Below are positions 60,265-64,000 of a stretch of 64,000 bases of DNA, piece after piece. The position numbers were made by a program, and so were the translations under genes. Below the pieces are notes generated by a model. That model was not told where the DNA came from. It worked only from the letters and a program-made list of their open reading frames with translations, and did no database searches. How positions within the stretch are numbered: the stretch's first letter is position 1; the number at the start of each line of letters is the position of its first letter. The DNA lies in the NCBI RefSeq assembly GCF_029227915.1, contig NC_079879.1, forward strand, positions 30,260,501 to 30,324,500, read 5' to 3'. This DNA comes from Hydractinia symbiolongicarpus (taxonomy: Eukaryota; Cnidaria; Hydrozoa; Anthoathecata; Hydractiniidae).

Positions 60265-60672
60265 GTTGTTTTATTATTATTTTGTTGTTCTGACCATTTA
60301 TACATTCTCGATAAAATTATTTTTATTTCGCCGACCGACAGACCGTAAACTACTATTAAGTTGTAATTAAGTTGGAGTCACCTTATTTCTAAAATCCAAT
60401 TTCTAATAAAAATACAAAATGCAAAAGAATTTTTAAATGTAAAAAAACAAAAACAAAGACACAAGATTAGCTATACACATCTATTGTTTAATATTTTTAA
60501 TGTTATTCATGATCCATCACGACAATCACGATTAATAGTGACAATAGGGATAGCATCGAAACTCTTTGTTAACATTTTTTCTATTGCGATGGTCATGATA
60601 GGATTGCGGATTGTTCGTGTCGCGCATGATACGCACTCACGATGTTAGGTGTCCTGATTCCAGTACTGTATT

Positions 60673-61077
60673 GTGTGTGGTTTTTGCATACCCTGTGCGG
60701 TTTTTGAATTATTTATTTTATTATTTATTCATTTATTATTATTATTTTTTATAGATTTCTAATAGGTTTTATAAACTTTACTTATATTGGTATTACAATT
60801 TTTATTCTTAGTAAATATATATTTTAAAACAGCTATTTCATTGATAACAGTTACTTTAACTGACAGAATATACTATATAAATATTTAATAAATAAATTAG
60901 ATGATGCATTATCTGTCATATTTAATATTTTGCATAGTAAGCTCCATTATTTAAATCAACAAAGCCACCCACAAAGGGTATTGTTCCAAAAATTTTCAAT
61001 GTGCAGTCAATGTGCATATTAGTCATGCAATTATAAAGAATACAGACTTGATCAACATTAGCCCTAGTAAATCCTGG
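60673..61077. other. Non-coding AT-rich spacer
   Basis: Between two mobile elements; simple A/T-rich sequence with TTATTATT runs. Nothing else was recognised. Confidence 0.5.
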
Positions 61078-61560
61078 TTAATAACTTTTCATAGACTTGT
61101 CCAAATTGACTCAAACTTGGCACAGGAACAAAATGGCAGCAATAAATTTTTTCTTACGTCAACATATTTTCTACGTCATCAAAAGCTTAAAAGTTGTTTA
61201 AAATACTACTATCTGTTTAAAATGAAATTACTTTTGTTCTAGAACGAATTTTTACATTCTCTTTGAAGTTTCTGAAAGCTAAATAAAAGTTACTTAACAT
61301 ATTTTCCGAGTTTTTACATAGGACTCAAGTTGCCAAAAATTGCCCGAAAATCCAAAAGAAGTGGGAAATCGGTTTAGTCACCTTACCAAATTATGCAAGT
61401 TCTAAGGATAATCTTAACAAGAGCTATTACAGAGATTTTTAGGGGTAGTTTCGAGTAATAGCCAATATCACTGCCTCTGAAACGTATGGGACCTAAAAAA
61501 TTGGCATGCAGGTGTCTAATAGATAAATATTGAAACTCAGTAAGTATAGTACTGGAAAAA
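61078..61560 (-). mobile_element. Diverged copy of the piggyBac-type MITE, ends missing
   Basis: Inverted relative to the copy at 21699-22412. Shared words include CAAACTTGGCACA, TTTTAGGGGTAGTTTCGAGTA, GGGACCTAAAAA and GTGTCTAATAGATAAAT. The terminal CCCTATTCGG sequences are absent, and the right side is cut off where the next element begins at about 61565. Confidence 0.8.
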
Positions 61561-61564
61561 GGTT

Positions 61565-63038
61565 GTTTAACATATCGAGCGCACAACGTGCATGGACTCC
61601 CTCGATACGCGATGTACCGGGTTTAGAATAATAAGAAACAATTAAAATAAATTGTCACGAAACTAGTATCGTGACAAAATCCGTCTCGATGTGTCGCAAT
61701 GGTAGGTGATAATGAGAATAAAGAGAAAGTTTTTTTAATCAGAATAGAGAGAAAGTTTTTTTTATTTCAAAAAAATCTCTGCTTTATTTTTTATTTATTT
61801 TAAATATATGTATATTATAAGAAAATTTTTAACTTTCGTATTTATTAAAGTAATTCTAGCGCATTACTTTTTCAACATATTCTTTTTTGTAACGCTACTT
61901 TTCGTTCTTAAACTTTGAAAATGCGATCTCTAACGAAGCTTTTTTTGTCGCCGCTTTTCGTTCTTAAACTTTTAAAATGCGATCTAAAAAAACTTTTCTA
62001 TTGCCGTTCTTCGTTCTTAAATTTTTAAAATGCAATCTATCGAAGCTTTTCTATCGCCGTTCTTCGTTCTTAAACTTTTAAAACGTGATCTAAAACAGCA
62101 TTTCTATCGCCGGTTTTCGTTTATAAACTTTTAAAATGTGATCTTAAAAAACATTTCTATTGCCGCATTTCGTTTATAAACTTTTTAACTTCGATCTAAA
62201 AAAGCATTAATATCACCGCATTTCGTTCTTAAACTGTTAAAATTCGATCTAAAACAGCATATTTATCGCCGCTTTTCGTTTATAAACTTTTAAAATGCGA
62301 TCTTAAAAAACATGTCTATTGCCGCATTTCGTTTATAAACTTTTTAACTTCGATCTAAAAAAGCATTTCTATCACCGCATTTCGTTCTTAAACTTTTAAA
62401 ATTCAATCTAAAAAAACATTTCTATCGGCGCTTTTCGGTTATAAAAACTTTTAAAATGCGATCTTAGAAAACATTTCTATCGCCGCACTTCGTTTATAAA
62501 CTTTTTAACTTCAATCTAAAAAAGCATTTCTATCGCCGCATTTCGTTCTTAAACTTTTAAAATTCGATCTAAAAAACATTTCTATTGTCACTTTTTGTTT
62601 ATAAAAACTTTTAAAATTCATCTAAAAAAACATTTCTATCGCCGTTCTTCGTTCTTAAATTTTAAAATGCGATCTAACGAAGCTTTTCTATCGCCGTTCT
62701 TCGTTCTTAAATTTTTAAAAAGTAAAAAAGAAAGATTAACGCTAGCTGTATACCTTAGATTGTTATGCATAAAGCTGTATACCTTAGATTGTTATGCATA
62801 AGTTAAAAAAATATAACACAAAGGAAGTATAATTATATTTAAACATCCGCGATCATTGTTGAATACACTCTTATTTTTAAAATAGTTCTATCATGAAAAA
62901 GTGTTAATGGCCTTAATAGCTTCGAGAATGACATAGAGACGGATGCATCGCGAAGCCCTCTTGATACAATTTGAAAGTAAAAATACGTCTATTGCGGATC
63001 GAGAATACCGTCACGATATGTGAAGCGTTATGTTAAAC
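61565..63038. mobile_element. TIR element carrying a minisatellite
   Basis: GTTTAACATATCG at 61565 and CGTTATGTTAAAC ending at 63038 are inverted copies (12 of 13), with weaker similarity inward (TCGATACGCGATG against CTCGATCCGCAA). Between them lie a GTGACAA/TTGTCAC-rich zone and the tandem array at 61874-62722. No ORF of transposase type is present. It directly abuts the truncated piggyBac-type copy, suggesting insertion into it. Confidence 0.55.
61874..62722. repeat. Minisatellite, unit about 53-65 bp, about 14 copies
   Basis: The consensus alternates TTCTATCGCCG, TTTCGTTCTTAAACTTTTAA, AATGCGATCTAAAAAA and CAT. Unit lengths vary, and two subtypes (TTCGTTCTTAAAC and TTCGTTTATAAAC) alternate in part of the array, a higher-order pattern. 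Confidence 0.85.
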
Positions 63039-63143
63039 ATCATAGCCATGCAACATAGCAATACAAAGTGGGGGCGCTGTTCTGCCTGGATAATAAACGC
63101 TGCCCTGATTAAGTACGGCGGCTTGCCTCGGTTAAGAACAGGG

Positions 63144-63360
63144 CAGAAAATACATAATCAGGGCAACATAATCAGGACGGGCCAGCTTATTACTCAAAAA
63201 ATATTATTTGGCACTTATAAAAGGAACATAATCAGGGCAGGCCAGTTTATATACGACAGTCTAATATTATTTCTCACTTATTATAGAACGCACATAATCG
63301 GGGAAGGCCGGCTTATGTATGACAGTCAAATATTTGAGACTTCCAGAACAAATATAATCG
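63144..63360 (+). repeat. Tandem repeat, about 63-bp unit, 3-4 copies
   Basis: Units begin ACATAATCAGGGCAGGCCAG and continue TTTAT..ACGACAGTC..ATATTATTT..CACTTAT. The copies decay towards the right. Confidence 0.75.
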
Positions 63361-64000
63361 TGAATCAAATCTGTCCACTTTGCAGATAATTTTGACCAAT
63401 TATCGTCTTATTTGCATCGCACATTAGTAACTTATGGCCCAAACCTCGTGTGGCACTATTTGTTGTTTTAAATAATGGATTACAGCCATTTACGCCACAA
63501 GGAAAAAATAAATATGGCGAACGAAAATGTCACCTAAATAGGCGACACTTAACCTAATTAGGTTATATATTTCATTTTAACATAATTCTTAGTTGCGCGA
63601 ACATATCGAGGCAAGAGTGACAATTTTGGAATCATGGTCGCGTGTAGAACTATCCATTCTGAATAAAGATTTTTTGCAATTTTTTCTTAGGAATGTGTGA
63701 AAAGCCATTAAATATTGTAATGTCTTAACTAGGTTACATATGGCCTAACTAGGCTACAATGAGTCGCCTGGATAGGTGGTATGCCCTAATTAAGCCTACC
63801 GTCGCCTAATTAAGTGTTTACCCTGACTGGAAAATGGAAGCAAGATATGCGAAGACAAAAAACTAGATGCAATGATATGCAAAATAGAAAAAGAAAAAAA
63901 GTAACTTGATAAAAACTTAAGCTTGTGCCTCTTGAAATAGACACAATCAAGACTTACATAAGTCCCTATCTTTCTTTACTTACTGGCTTGCTTGCCCGCC
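63361..64000. other. Non-coding end of window with CCTAATTAGG-type motifs
   Basis: No gene was seen. Clusters of palindrome-like CCTAATTAGG, CCTAACTAGG, GCCTAATTAAG and GTCGCCT words occur at 63530-63560 and 63725-63815. Confidence 0.5.

Larger units (their letters stand above)
58994..60670. mobile_element. Non-autonomous TIR element, TA-flanked (Tc1/mariner-like ends)
   Basis: TACAGTATTGGAATCAGGAC at 58994 is matched, inverted, by GTCCTGATTCCAGTACTGTA ending at 60670; the identity continues as ACCTAAC and then more loosely for about 30 bp. TA at the outermost positions followed by CAGT fits a TA target-site duplication. The subterminal zones are packed with CACGAT/ATCGTG words. The interior holds four direct copies of an 18-bp GTAACACCCTCCTCCGTT motif and an approximately 45-bp tandem array, with no transposase frame. 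About 1.68 kb. Confidence 0.75.

Noticed and set aside
61874-62722. CRISPR-like regular repeats
   Set aside because: Units are contiguous and diverged, without unique spacers, in a eukaryotic locus. It is a minisatellite.

Overview
This 64 kb window is nuclear DNA of an AT-rich early-branching animal, most likely a cnidarian. Its genes have GT-AG introns, animal-specific domain architectures (TIAM/SIF, RhoBTB, WDTC1, TAPT1) and short AT-rich introns. There is nothing prokaryotic or organellar in it. The species cannot be fixed from the sequence. Gene names rest on translating the exons by eye and recognising the families, not on a database search.

Layout. 167-1904 (+): last exon of a SWIM zinc-finger protein. 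5947-10105 (+): complete 8-exon WDTC1. 14043-29259 (+): about 26 exons of a TIAM/Still-life Rac GEF with an N-terminal EVH1/WH1 domain. 31479-37045 (-): RhoBTB locus with two different large 5' exons (each GTPase + BTB1 + half of BTB2) upstream of one set of 3' exons. 38452-43094 (-): complete 14-exon TAPT1. 44665-53642 (-): five genes whose coding regions each lie in a single exon: MED16, neuroguidin, glucoside xylosyltransferase, ANKRD39 and ATPAF1. 54655-64000: a gene-poor block with a broken C2H2 zinc-finger gene, a dead LINE, TIR elements and minisatellites.

The genes do not form one pathway. TIAM and RhoBTB are both Rho-family regulators and are convergent neighbours. WDTC1 and RhoBTB are both expected substrate receptors of cullin-RING ligases (CUL4 and CUL3). 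MED16 (transcription), NGDN (ribosome biogenesis and translation), ATPAF1 (F1-ATPase assembly), GXYLT (Notch O-glycan extension), TAPT1 and ANKRD39 are housekeeping or ciliary in type.

Mobile DNA is plentiful and sits mostly in introns and in the last 10 kb: a tRNA-derived SINE, a TTAA-flanked piggyBac-type MITE, a family of TTCGCGAA-rich MITEs, a pogo/Tigger-like MITE, a TA-flanked TIR element, a minisatellite-bearing TIR element, and a possible CACTGG-ended element with a small ORF. The most interesting points are the RhoBTB locus with alternative GTPase exons, the missing AUG at the expected N-terminus of TIAM/SIF, the very tight NGDN-MED16 pair with a splice acceptor just before each start codon, and the several undescribed TIR elements.
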